DNA of 64,000 bases from Oegoconia quadripuncta. Its lineage: Eukaryota > Arthropoda > Insecta > Lepidoptera > Autostichidae. The position numbers and the translations under genes are program-made. Below are positions 57,201 to 64,000 of this stretch, piece by piece. Every line of letters begins with the position of its first letter. Position 1 is the first letter of the stretch. Where the stretch lies: NCBI GenBank assembly GCA_949316235.1, contig OX438753.1, positions 16,722,496 through 16,786,495 on the forward strand, given 5' to 3'. Below the pieces are notes generated by a model. That model made no database searches. It was not told the origin of the DNA and saw nothing but the letters and a program-made list of their open reading frames with translations.

Positions 57201-60200
57201 GAAATTTTAGTTCGTGTCGTGTGGTTTCGGCACGTAAAAATATATGACGACTATGGGACTTTTCATGAAAATACATCTATAGACATGCACGGTTCCAACG
57301 GGCGGCGGTGGGCTGATCCCTTCTTATGCGTGCATTTCCGTATATTTCGAAGGTGAATCGTGGATGTTGTTTAAGTCAAGTCAAGTCAAGTCAAAAAATA
57401 TTTATTTCGTAGGATAAAGATTATCACTTGAAAACGTCACATTTTTTATCTTAATATTAAAATTATTGACATTTTTGCTCATTCGCAAAGCAGATTCCCC
57501 AGAGAAGAACGAGCAAGAAACTCAAGGGTTGCTCTTTTAAATAAGTTTGGGTTACAATTATATTATATTGTATAATTAGGCTGAATATCGCCGAGCGGCC
57601 TATGTCCATGCTTGCTTATCATCCAGATAGTCAGAAATTTTATAATAGCCTTTGGTAAATAATGTCTGTTTTATGATGGTTTTGAATTTATTTAAAGGTA
57701 AATTTTGAATGTCCACTGGAACCTTATTATAAAAGCGTATACATTGCCCCTTAAATGACTTAGTGACTTTGTGTAAACGGCTGGCATGAACAGCAAGTTT
57801 ATTTTTATATCTGGTATTAACATTATGTATATCACTATTTTTCTTAAACGATTCTATATTTTTTCTTACATACATTAAGTTTTCGTAAATATATTGCGAT
57901 GCTAATGTTAATATATTAATTTCTTTAAATTTATTCCTAAGAGACACTCTGGGGCCCAGTTTGTAAATCGCGCGAACCGCTCGTTTCTGCAGAACAAAGA
58001 TACAATTTATAACATATATATACAAGTTTCAATCATTAAACTCTTAATATTTGGAATATCCAAACACTATTGCTTGGGATATCTCTGACCACCCCATTTG
58101 AGATAAAGGTGGTGACATTATGTATGTACGAGTATGTATCCGAAATAAATTACCAAAATTGCAAACTGCAAACATTTTTATTTCACACTTCAGTTTCCCT
58201 TCATTTATTCATTTTATTTCTAACATTTCCTATTGACTAAATTGTAAACATTATTATTTAATAATAAATAAATAAATATCCTTAGACATATACACAGCGC
58301 CATCTAGTTCCACAGTAAGCAACTATAAGCTTGTGTTGTGGATACCATATTGTTGATATACTACATAAATACATTTTTTTTTTGTAAATAAATACTTATT
58401 ATAAATGAAAACATTCATAACTACAAAATGAAAACATATTATACAACATCATAGTGACTGTCAATCCTCGCATAGTGATTAGGATATATCATCCTAATGA
58501 TAAGACTCCAAGATATTTACATTCGCACCTACAACATAAGATTTACATAACGGAGATCGCGGGTTCGATTCTTCGCGGGGAACATGTTTAGTACTCAGTT
58601 TGGTTTGTGGAAGAGCATTTTTGAATGTCCGCTTTGCTATCAAACCACCATCAAATTTATGCCTAAGTAAAGTCATGACAGCATAGTGGTGCTGTGGCTG
58701 TTTGAATCCGCTAAATTCACCGCCGCATTTTCACTTAACATCAAACGTGATTGAGTGTTCTGCATAAAAAATATGATTTGATGATTGATGCAAGCTTTAC
58801 AAGCTTTAAAAGCAAGATTATAGGTTACGTCAAAAGTGAAGCGTCTAGGGTGTTGGCAGACTTTGAACCCCACCTTATGAACATACTGACTTAATTAACT
58901 CAAAACTTTCTGTAGTAATATGATTTAAAATGTATTTTAATTCTTTAATATTTCAATTTCAGGGCCTCGATGCAGGCTGGCTGAGGTCTTACAGTTGGAA
59001 ATGCCAACCAGTGGATTTTTCAAGATCGCCAGAGGCTATGAGGGTAAGTTGTTATACATATGTATAACTATTCAATCATTACATTGACAACCTGTTTGGT
59101 GTAGTGGTTAGCAACTCTGGCCAGTATACCAAAAAAGTTGAGGGTTCGAATCCCGCTAGGGGCATATGTTTGTGTGATGAATACGGACATTTGTAGCCGA
59201 GTTATGGATGTTTTAATTTATAATAAGTATTTACTTACAAAAAAAATGTATTTATGTAGTATATCAACCATCTGGTATCCACAACACAAACCTATAGTTG
59301 CTTACTGTGGAACAAGATGGCGCTGTGTGTATGTCTAAGGATATTTTATGTATTTATTTATTTTTATTTTATTTCATTTTTGTATTTATAGGCACTGCGA
59401 CAGTAAGACGTTTATTCCCGCAAGAATTACGAGTTGCCTCAGAATATGACATTCCACCTAAACTCGAATGAAAGTAATTATTTCTTGAAAAAGATTTTAT
59501 AGCCCTTTTCCCTAATGAAATGTGAAGATTCAAAATTCAAGAATATATTTTAACATATAATAATAATAATAATAAATATCCTCGGACGTAATCACAATGC
59601 CATCTAGTTCCACATTAAGCGACTATATGCTTGTGTTGTGGATACCAGATGGTTGATATATTACATAAATACATTTTTTTGGGTAAATAAATATTTATTA
59701 TAAATGAAACCATCCATAACTCGGGTACACATGTCCGTATTCATCATAAAAACATATGCCCCTAGCGGGAGTCGAACCCGCGACCTTTTGGTATAGTGGT
59801 CAGAGTTTCTAACCACTACACCGTCAAATATATATTTGGGTCAGGTATTTTGATTTATGCAGAAGGAGTTTTGAATACTTCATATCATTTTATAACATAT
59901 CAATACCGGATGATTTTTTTTTACTGTAAGTAAAAAAATAGGGCATATTAGGTAAGTGAAATAGACCTTCTATTAATAATTAAATTACCTATGCCAATAA
60001 CTTCTATGTCACTTACCTAACATGTCCTATTTTTTTCCTTACGGTAAAAAAACTCATCCAATATAAATTTGTTAGATATAATACGAGTAGTATGTCCGTC
60101 AGTATGGTCAAATTACATAATGTATTATGAAGTTACTCATTACCCTTACCCTTGTGAAGGAAAAACTTTACTGTATTATTTTTTCTTTCTACAATCATAC

Positions 60201-62768
60201 AATCAACTTCTTGCCCTAGTCCCAATTTATTTGGGGTCGGCGCAGTAACGTCTTTTTCTTCCAATCTCCTCTATCAGCCGTTACCTCATCAGTCACGCCC
60301 TTCATATCACCCCTCACACAGACCATCAATCCTTTCCGTGGTCTTCTTTTCCAACCAACGTTAAATGATTAGACAATTGCTGATTAAGTTATGTAGTTTA
60401 TTGAAAAATATATAAAAAACATTACCCACCTTCCTTGGGCAGTCGGTTAAATATAAAATATGCGCTTGCTAACCAGACTCAAAAAGGCGGCGCGCTGCCA
60501 CTCCTTGCCCCCTGCCTCACCCAGCTTCTCCCATTTAGGTTTTACTATTTATATATCTTTCTTGACCCATTTTTATCTCAACTCATAAAAAGGACGTATC
60601 ATATACTTATCAAATTATTTTCATCTTCCAGGTAGCCCGAGGTGTCTACATCTATTTCTTGGCGAAAATATCAGAGCTCCTCGATACCGTATTCTTCGTC
60701 ATCAGGAAAAAGGAGAGGCAGATTACGTTTCTCCACATGTATCATCATACCGTCATGCCGATGATCTCCTGGGGGGCTACCAAGTACTATCCAGGAGGTC
60801 ACGGAACCCTGATCGGAGTAATTAACTCGTTCGTCCATATCATCATGTACACATATTACATGCTAGCTGCTATGGGACCACAGTTCCAACGGTTCTTGTT
60901 TTGGAAGAGACATATAACAACTCTGCAAATGGTGAGTAGAATCATAAGTATATAGACGACATTATACGGGACAGGAATGAAATTGGGTGAAAATATAAAT
61001 ATGAAACAGATGTGCTCCCTTGTTATAATTACTAATTATCTAATAACACCAACACAGACATAGGCAGACAGTACAAATTTTTTCAAAATGAGTAAATTAA
61101 TTCTACTAAAACTTTGTACGTATAAACAGGATACATATATCCATAAAAGTTAGTGGAAAACATTTTCAAAATACCGAATTTAAAAGAATATATTGCACTT
61201 TTTCTGTTACTATGGAAACCTTAAAATCGCTCTAATTTAGTTTCAACAGTCTTTTTCAAAAATGTTCTCTACAAACTTTTTAGATCTATGTACGTGCTTT
61301 ATGCGTATAAAGTTTCATAGGAATCGGTTTATTCCTTTCGAAAAATTTGTACGTGAAAGTTTGTATGGCAGACCATGCGGGATAAATCCTCTTAAACTTA
61401 TTATAAACGTTTTCCTTTTTATATACTTATATAATGTACTAGTATGATGAATTATAGTAGTCATTTTATTTATATTACATAATCTATGATTTATTCCTGC
61501 CTCTACGTCATCTAAACATAAGAATCTTACTTACTACTAATATTATAATGTACCTATATAAGATAGTTTGATCGTACATTACTCAATCACACTATTAAGA
61601 GGGTTTATTCCGTGTGGTTGCCGCTTTTATCAATAATTTGAAATTGTCGAAATAACCGTATATAACTAAATAGATAGAAGCCTAAAAGTTAATTATAGCT
61701 TTTAGGCTTTTCAAGTACATTCCAGAGCAATATTTTTGATTTATGTTGTATTTAAAAAGAAATCTTAATTTATCCAATGGCGGATAATCCCCTAGACGGA
61801 ATTGGCCCTCTTAACGCTTGAACGGTTTTAAATGAAATTTGGTATACAACCTGAATTGCATATAGCATACCTTTATCCTGAAATTTCAAAAATTGCCTCT
61901 AGGCGATAAACTTAGTCCATGCGGGCGGAGACGCGGGATGAAGGGTAGTAATGAATAATTGGGCAAATATATCAATCAGAAAGTCCAAAAGGGTCATTGC
62001 CATGTTGTGATCTCTTCCTGCCGAATGATCTTAAATCGTGACCCTCGGTAAATAAGTGCAGTTTCAAAATGTCCGCCTAGCTAGCTACAACCATCATAAC
62101 TAAGTCGCCAGTATTTGCGCTACTAAATTAGTAATTTTGTATCAATATTAATGTTAAATAACATTGTTGTGCTCATGCTCTTCGATTGAGAGAAGCTAGT
62201 CCCCAAATAAGTCCGAAGTAAATCACCCAAAGTCAAGCTTTAAAATGTTGTGCATTAAGCTACTCAGCTCCAGCTTAACATAATTCTATAGGCTGGATTA
62301 TGGGTTTGGTTTTCAGCTGGATCCACTTTGGAATTCTAGCTTTCTTCTTACCTAAAGCTAACAAAAAGAAATAAGTATTATTATAAATTCGAGTATCATT
62401 ATATATGATAGAAATATGCGATAGAAAAGTAGAAAGTTAGTTTTGATTTTTTTTTCTAATTTCAGCTGCAGTTCTGCATTGCATTCCTACATTCATCTCA
62501 GCTGCTGTTCTACGACTGCGGCTACCCTCGCTGGTCCGTCGTTTTCACTCTTCCCAACTCCATCTTCTTCTACTACCTGTTTTATGACTTCTACTACAAG
62601 GCCTACGGCAAACCTGGTGACAAAAAGAAGTTGAATGCAGAAGTCACTAAGAAACAGCTGGAAACCGACTCGAAACTGAATGGAGTTAAAAATGGACACC
62701 ATAAGATTAGCAATGGAGTTGCTAATGGAGTCAGAAATGATACCAATGATGATAAGAAAGACATATAA
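51119..62768 (+). CDS. ELOVL: ELOVL fatty-acid elongase gene (five coding exons, 311 aa)
   Basis: This is an elongation-of-very-long-chain-fatty-acids protein, the ER-membrane 3-ketoacyl-CoA synthase that condenses malonyl-CoA with a long-chain acyl-CoA in the rate-setting step of the elongation cycle. The coding exons are 51195-51255, 55923-56113, 58963-59043, 60632-60931 and 62466-62768 (61+191+81+300+303 nt = 312 codons including TAA). All junctions are GT-AG and in frame. Visible signatures are KISELLDT (residues 123-130), the catalytic HMYHH box (146-150), NSFVHIIMYTYY (176-187) and TTLQM (207-211). Hydrophobic segments lie near 31-48, 66-83, 114-122, 168-189, 212-227 and 236-252. The polar tail (263-311) ends KKDI, a dilysine ER-retrieval motif. 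Length matches the family (about 260-350). The motif spelling resembles the insect ELOVL1/7-like branch, but the subfamily and substrate length are inference. The interval includes 76 nt of 5' UTR. Confidence 0.95.
51690..51895 (-). mobile_element. Helitron-like (family H) copy in intron 1
   Basis: 'gctcgcgagtccgttcgcat', 'acaaatttcatccaaattcc' and 'tttgcatttataatattagt' plus 'tgga' follow family H in reverse. It is diverged. Confidence 0.65.
52640..52857 (+). repeat. SINE-A copy 15 in intron 1, degenerate
   Basis: 'ggttctgggtttgattccca', 'gcggggttacatgtttagac', 'tcggtttggttgatgaaagg' and 'ccaagcagcaattcc' in type. It ends 'cttctgcataaatc'. Confidence 0.7.
52885..53183 (+). repeat. SINE-B copy in intron 1
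   Basis: 'gacctatttggtgtggtggt', 'ttgctggttcgaatccctat', 'catatgtttgtatgatgaat' and 'catcagctatccacaacaca' are present. Near the 3' end 'gatggtgctgtatgtatata' plus 'cagcaccatc' makes a local palindrome absent from other copies. Confidence 0.85.
53480..53600 (-). repeat. RTE-like LINE tail remnant in intron 1
   Basis: 'agacatccactgctgagcat', 'acgctttccccatagattgc' and 'cagagcgaccggttggaagt' plus 'ggtttg' parallel 55785-55875 and 62935-63000. Confidence 0.6.
54030..54100 (+). repeat. RTE-like LINE 3' tail in intron 1
   Basis: 'tgggggaggcctttgtccag' and 'cagtggacgtctttcggctg' plus 'atatgattttgatg' form the typical RTE-type end. Confidence 0.65.
54682..54800 (+). repeat. Perfect tandem duplication, 60-bp period
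   Basis: 54682-54740 and 54742-54800 are identical over 59 bases, from 'aaataaaaacattacttatg' to 'gataggtgaacactgttg'. The copies are separated by one base. Confidence 0.95.
55195..55525 (+). pseudogene. LINE polymerase end and 3' UTR in intron 1
   Basis: The plus strand reads KKGYYRIDDYLGDKEVW, homologous to TKGYYKISDYLDDKQAW at 57600-58025 minus. A 3' UTR with 'tttcttgtcgcttcttttcc' follows and ends 'ttgaataaaatatt'. It is 5' truncated. Confidence 0.7.
55785..55880 (-). repeat. RTE-like LINE tail remnant in intron 1
   Basis: 'catatcagcaacaggacgtc', 'cactgctgaacatagacctc' and 'cagggcggccggttagaagc' plus 'ggcttgcat' lie only about 40 bp before exon 2. Confidence 0.65.
55923..56113 (+). CDS. 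ELOVL: ELOVL coding exon 2 (residues 21-84)
   Basis: The acceptor is tcaatatttcag (ending 55922) and the donor is GTTGGT at 56114. It encodes the conserved DPRTNNWFLITSPIPGL region, the first two membrane segments, and KPFQLQKTLVIYNFVQV followed by WLFYE, which is the standard elongase N-terminal block. It ends in phase 0. An open frame continues past the donor to 56335, but that part is intron. The next exon restores the family sequence exactly at the splice junction. Confidence 0.95.
56363..56842. mobile_element. Large palindromic MITE (M8) in intron 2
   Basis: The outer arms 'ctcgcgtgaatgcagaaatg' plus 'aacccagagaa' pair with 'ttctctgggttcatgcattt' plus 'ctgcattcacgagag'. The inner arms 'ggatgagtttttttt' plus 'aaaaaaatagggcatgttag' plus 'gtaagtgaaatagaaggtat' plus 'tggcatag' pair with 'ctatgccaataacttctatt' through 'aaaaaactcatcc'. 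The length is 480 bp, the arms exceed 100 bp in total and the element is noncoding. Relatives are at 14985-15320 and 59925-60062. Confidence 0.8.
56843..57210. other. Intron 2 sequence without a defined element
   Basis: The open frame at 56860-57081 reads through intron and has no recognised motif. Confidence 0.3.
57210..58125 (+). repeat. Repeat family F copy 8, split by a LINE
   Basis: The left part is 57210-57373 ('gtgtggtttcggcacgtaaa', 'gactatgggacttttcatga', 'cgtggatgttgttt'). The right part is 58027-58125 ('tttcaatcattaaactctta', 'gggatatctctgaccacccc', 'ggtggtgacattatgta'). Joined, they form one uninterrupted family F element. Confidence 0.85.
57374..58026 (-). pseudogene. 5'-truncated LINE with 141-codon polymerase end, in intron 2
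   Basis: The minus frame 58025-57600 encodes LQKRAVRAIYKLGPRVSLRN, then FKEINILTLASQYIYENLMY and ending SDYLDDKQAWT. This is the C-terminal thumb and end region of a CR1/Jockey-superfamily reverse transcriptase. It is unbroken over 141 codons and followed by a 3' UTR of about 225 bp and an (acttg)n tail. Upstream polymerase and endonuclease parts are missing. The open frame and near-identity to 8258-8405 suggest fairly recent activity. Confidence 0.85.
58262..58421 (-). repeat. SINE-B 3' part in intron 2
   Basis: 'tccttagacatatacacagc', 'gccatctagttccacagtaa' and 'gttgtggataccatattgtt' are present. It breaks off at 'aacattcataac' before the tRNA head. Confidence 0.8.
58532..58770 (+). repeat. 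SINE-A copy 16 in intron 2, degenerate
   Basis: 'cataacggagatcgcgggtt' plus 'cgattcttcgcgggg', 'tactcagtttggtttgtgga' and 'cacttaacatcaaacgtgat', ending 'tctgcataaaaaa'. Confidence 0.7.
58963..59043 (+). CDS. ELOVL: ELOVL coding exon 3 (residues 85-111)
   Basis: This is an 81-nt, 27-codon exon with both ends in phase 0. Its acceptor is ttcaatttcag (ending 58962) and its donor is GTAAGT at 59044. It encodes the loop GLDAGWLRSYSWKCQPVDFS followed by RSPEAMR, where elongases carry the conserved WxCxPVD stretch. Because both ends are phase 0, skipping it would keep the frame but delete the loop before the KxxELLDT motif. Inverted SINE-B copies flank it (58262-58421 minus, 59087-59345 plus). Confidence 0.93.
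59087..59345 (+). repeat. SINE-B copy in intron 3, full length
   Basis: 'acaacctgtttggtgtagtg', 'gagggttcgaatcccgctag', 'gtatatcaaccatctggtat' and 'gatggcgctgtgtgtatgtc' plus 'taaggatattt' are present. It begins 43 bp after exon 3. Confidence 0.9.
59562..59823 (-). repeat. SINE-B copy in intron 3, full length, inverted
   Basis: 'gccatctagttccacattaa', 'ggataccagatggttgatat', 'gcgggagtcgaacccgcgac' and 'tttctaaccactaca' lie on the minus strand, 217 bp from the plus-strand copy. Confidence 0.9.
59925..60062. mobile_element. Short palindromic member of MITE family M8 in intron 3
   Basis: 'ggatgatttttttttactgt' plus 'aaaaaatagggcatattagg' plus 'taagtgaaatag' pairs with 'ttctatgtcacttacctaac' plus 'atgtcctatttttttcctta' plus 'cggtaaaaaaactcatcc'. 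The loop is only about 30 bases, so this is a deletion derivative of the 480-bp form. Confidence 0.8.
60190..60365 (-). repeat. LINE-derived fragment in intron 3
   Basis: 'cttgccctagtcccaattta' plus 'tttggggtcggcgcagtaac' and 'ttccaatctcctctatcagc' plus 'catcaatcctttccgtggtc' match a repeat I recall as widespread in moth genomes, probably an antisense LINE piece. Confidence 0.5.
60418..60456 (-). repeat. Repeat fragment shared with about 29150
   Basis: 'cccaccttccttgggcagtc' plus 'ggttaa' is the reverse of 'accgactgccccagggaagg' plus 'tgac'. Confidence 0.5.
60632..60931 (+). CDS. ELOVL: ELOVL coding exon 4, catalytic (residues 112-211)
   Basis: This 300-nt phase-0 exon lies between acceptor tcatcttccag (ending 60631) and donor GTGAGT (60932). 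It carries the catalytic core: VARGVYIYFLAKISELLDT, then FFVIRKKERQITFLHMYHH with the histidine box, SWGATKYYPGGHGT, INSFVHIIMYTYY and the start of the TTLQM motif. All key residues expected for an active elongase are present. Confidence 0.97.
61098..61322. mobile_element. Inverted-repeat element in intron 4, family of 8456-8682
   Basis: 'aaactttgtacgtataaaca' plus 'ggatacatatatcc' is inverted at the right as 'gatctatgtacgtgctttat' plus 'gcgtataaagtttcata'. The central 'tttctgttactatgg' and 'aaaatcgctctaatttagtt' correspond to the reverse complement of the 8.5-kb copy. Confidence 0.6.
61679..61709. other. Perfect short hairpin in intron 4
   Basis: 'agcctaaaag' and 'cttttaggct' flank an 11-base loop containing taattatag. 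It is too short for a microRNA precursor of normal size. Confidence 0.6.
61795..61950 (+). mobile_element. Helitron-like (family H) 3' part in intron 4
   Basis: 'tttaaatgaaatttggtata', 'atacctttatcctgaaattt' and 'agtccatgcgggcggagacg' plus 'cgggatgaagggtagtaatg' follow family H with an altered centre. Confidence 0.6.
62060..62259 (+). repeat. SINE-A copy 17 in intron 4, degenerate
   Basis: 'aaaatgtccgcctagctagc', 'taacattgttgtgctcatgc' and 'agagaagctagtccccaaat' lead to 'ttgtgcattaag'. The head is missing. Confidence 0.65.
62466..62768 (+). CDS. ELOVL: ELOVL last coding exon (residues 212-311, stop TAA)
   Basis: The acceptor is ttctaatttcag (ending 62465) and the stop codon is TAA at 62766-62768. 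It encodes the last membrane segments (LQFCIAFLHSSQLLF; SIFFYYLFYDFYYKAYGKPG) and a hydrophilic cytosolic tail of about 49 residues. The tail is Asn/Lys-rich with three NGV triplets (residues 283-300) and ends KKDI, a KKxx ER-retrieval signal. The final part of this type of tail is variable between elongases, so it is the least conserved stretch of the protein. Confidence 0.95.
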   Translation: MQFCIAFLHSSQLLFYDCGYPRWSVVFTLPNSIFFYYLFYDFYYKAYGKPGDKKKLNAEVTKKQLETDSKLNGVKNGHHKISNGVANGVRNDTNDDKKDI

Positions 62769-63303
62769 ATAAACTGTTTGTATTGTTATGATCATGTCCG
62801 GTTGTGTAAATATTAATTTTATAGAAGACGATATACTACGTATATTGGTCTAATTGACCAAGAAATACTGATGCAATAATAATATTCAACCATAAAAGTC
62901 TAGTTAGTTCGATTGAAATTAATCATCATCATATCAACGACAGGACGCCCACTGCGGAATATAGACCCCATTGATTTCCCAGTTGGAAGCGGTCTGCGTC
63001 CAGCGAGTTTTCGCAACCTTCTTTAGGACCTTGTAAGTTGGCGCCATACGCTGCGTTTCACGGAGCGTGGTATCTACTCGGAAACTTTAATGCCCCACCA
63101 GCCATCAGTTCCTCGAGCTATGTGGCGTTCCCACTGCCACTCGTACTTACTAATCTGCAGGGCTATGTCGGTGACATTCGTTGTTCTACAGATTTCTTCA
63201 CTCCTGAATCGATCTCGTGCTGAAACTCCGAGCATCGCCCTTGAACTTAATTAACGCTTCAATCGAATTTAAATGTCGTATGTTGAATTGTGATTAAAAT
63301 AAA
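62769..63303 (+). other. Probable ELOVL 3' UTR with poly(A) signal
   Basis: An AATAAA overlaps the stop codon (62768-62773), which is too close to be likely. The next good signal is AATAAA at 63298-63303. If this is used, the 3' UTR is about 530 nt and contains an antisense RTE-like LINE fragment (62925-63240). Transcript data would be needed to fix the end. Confidence 0.45.
62925..63240 (-). pseudogene. RTE-like LINE 3' fragment, antisense to the ELOVL 3' end
   Basis: The minus strand reads RAMLGVSARDRFRSEE, then VTDIALQISKYEWQW and HIARGTDGWWG. These are recognisable pieces of the C-terminal region of RTE-clade retrotransposon polyproteins found across Lepidoptera. An in-frame stop follows, and the left end carries a cgtcctgtcgttgatatgatgatg-like tail seen from the minus strand. 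It is truncated and dead. Its position just after the elongase stop makes it a likely part of the 3' UTR. Confidence 0.75.
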
Positions 63304-64000
63304 AGATCGCAATAACAAACAGTCCTAGTTTTTACAAAATTTGTTTAAAATTTTGTGAAATCTCGGAGCTGTTTTATTACCAGTATGTCTTTTTGTATTA
63401 AAGAGACATACTGAAGTTATATTAACTGTGCTAAATTAAAGATAATGTTAATATTTTGAAAAGAATCGCTAATCGCTTTAAACCGTAGTAAAAATTTAGA
63501 ATTTAAGGAGAAATGGTAAAGAAAGCATATTATTTGGTTAGGTCATGTATCAATAAGTTATCGTGTGTATTTGGCACCTGGGGTGACTAAAGTGTGACTT
63601 TCAAAGGAACAAAAGGATTATTAATCTGTCTTATTACACAGTGAAAATATAGGTGCTTTGTTAGACAACAGATGTCTTTTAATTATTTAATATGAAATGT
63701 ATTTATGGTTAGCATAATTTGTTTTATTTTTAGATTTATTCCTAAATTTTTTACAACTTATTTCTATCAGTTGCATCTATTTTAATAATATATGTAAATA
63801 AATCATTAAAATAAGACATTAACTGTTAACGGTTACGCTCAATTAAAGTGATATTCAGAAGAATTTGTCTTTGGTACATGTAATAAGCGTATGAAAGACG
63901 TATCATGATTTAAAACAATTGTTACCAACTCCACGAATTGTCGTAAATACATCAAACATAGTATGTGATAATGATAGTCTGATAACACTTTCTGAATATC
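63304..64000. other. 3' flanking DNA
   Basis: AT-rich sequence with no coding frame of note and no repeat family recognised. A possible second poly(A) signal occurs in 'gtaaataaatc' near 63796. Confidence 0.35.

Noticed and set aside
61679..61709. Possible microRNA hairpin
   Set aside because: The stem is only 10 bp.
62768..62773. AATAAA overlapping the elongase stop codon as the poly(A) signal
   Set aside because: It would leave almost no 3' UTR. The signal at 63298 is more plausible.

Overview
The window looks like nuclear DNA of a moth or butterfly. It is AT-rich and intron-bearing, and it is saturated with short interspersed repeats of the kinds typical of Lepidoptera: tRNA-headed SINEs, truncated LINE 3' ends whose tails end in gatgatgatg or (tatc)n, fold-back MITEs, and elements starting at an 'actaatattataaatgcgaaag'-type end. 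I saw no sign of bacterial or organellar origin. The family and genus cannot be told from the sequence.

I can reconstruct only one cellular protein-coding gene with confidence. It is a fatty-acid elongase of the ELOVL family on the + strand at 51119-62768, with five coding exons (51195-51255, 55923-56113, 58963-59043, 60632-60931, 62466-62768). These join in frame across GT-AG introns to give 311 residues. All family signatures are present: the KxxELLDT motif, the HxxHH box, the NSFVHIIMYTYY segment and the TxLQ motif. The C-terminus ends in a dilysine ER-retrieval signal. The first coding exon begins at a splice acceptor, so at least one noncoding 5' exon lies further upstream and was not located.

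Layout. 1-51 kb has no gene I can defend and is a dense mosaic of mobile-element debris. SINE family A has about 18 copies, B has 8, C has 5 and D has 5. There are several copies of an unclassified repeat (here family F) and of a Helitron-like repeat (here family H), about seven fold-back or MITE elements, a 5S-rRNA-derived SINE, and many LINE 3' ends. The LINE 3' ends fall into two groups: RTE-like, and CR1/Jockey-like with readable reverse-transcriptase C-termini. 51-63 kb is the elongase gene, and every intron carries insertions. 63-64 kb is 3' flanking DNA; an antisense RTE-like LINE fragment lies between the stop codon and the best poly(A) signal.

The most useful second-look items are: two overlapping upstream ORFs in the elongase 5' UTR; inverted SINE-B pairs around exon 3 and within intron 3; a 480-bp palindromic MITE in intron 2; datable nested insertions (a LINE inside a family F copy, and a LINE tail inside a SINE-C copy with a 9-bp target duplication); a shared SINE-D/RTE tail; the 5S-derived SINE; a CRE-plus-TATA core promoter without an assigned gene; and a perfect 59-bp tandem duplication.

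All calls were made by eye. Family names for repeats are from memory, and element boundaries are approximate to about 10-20 bases unless a target duplication is given.
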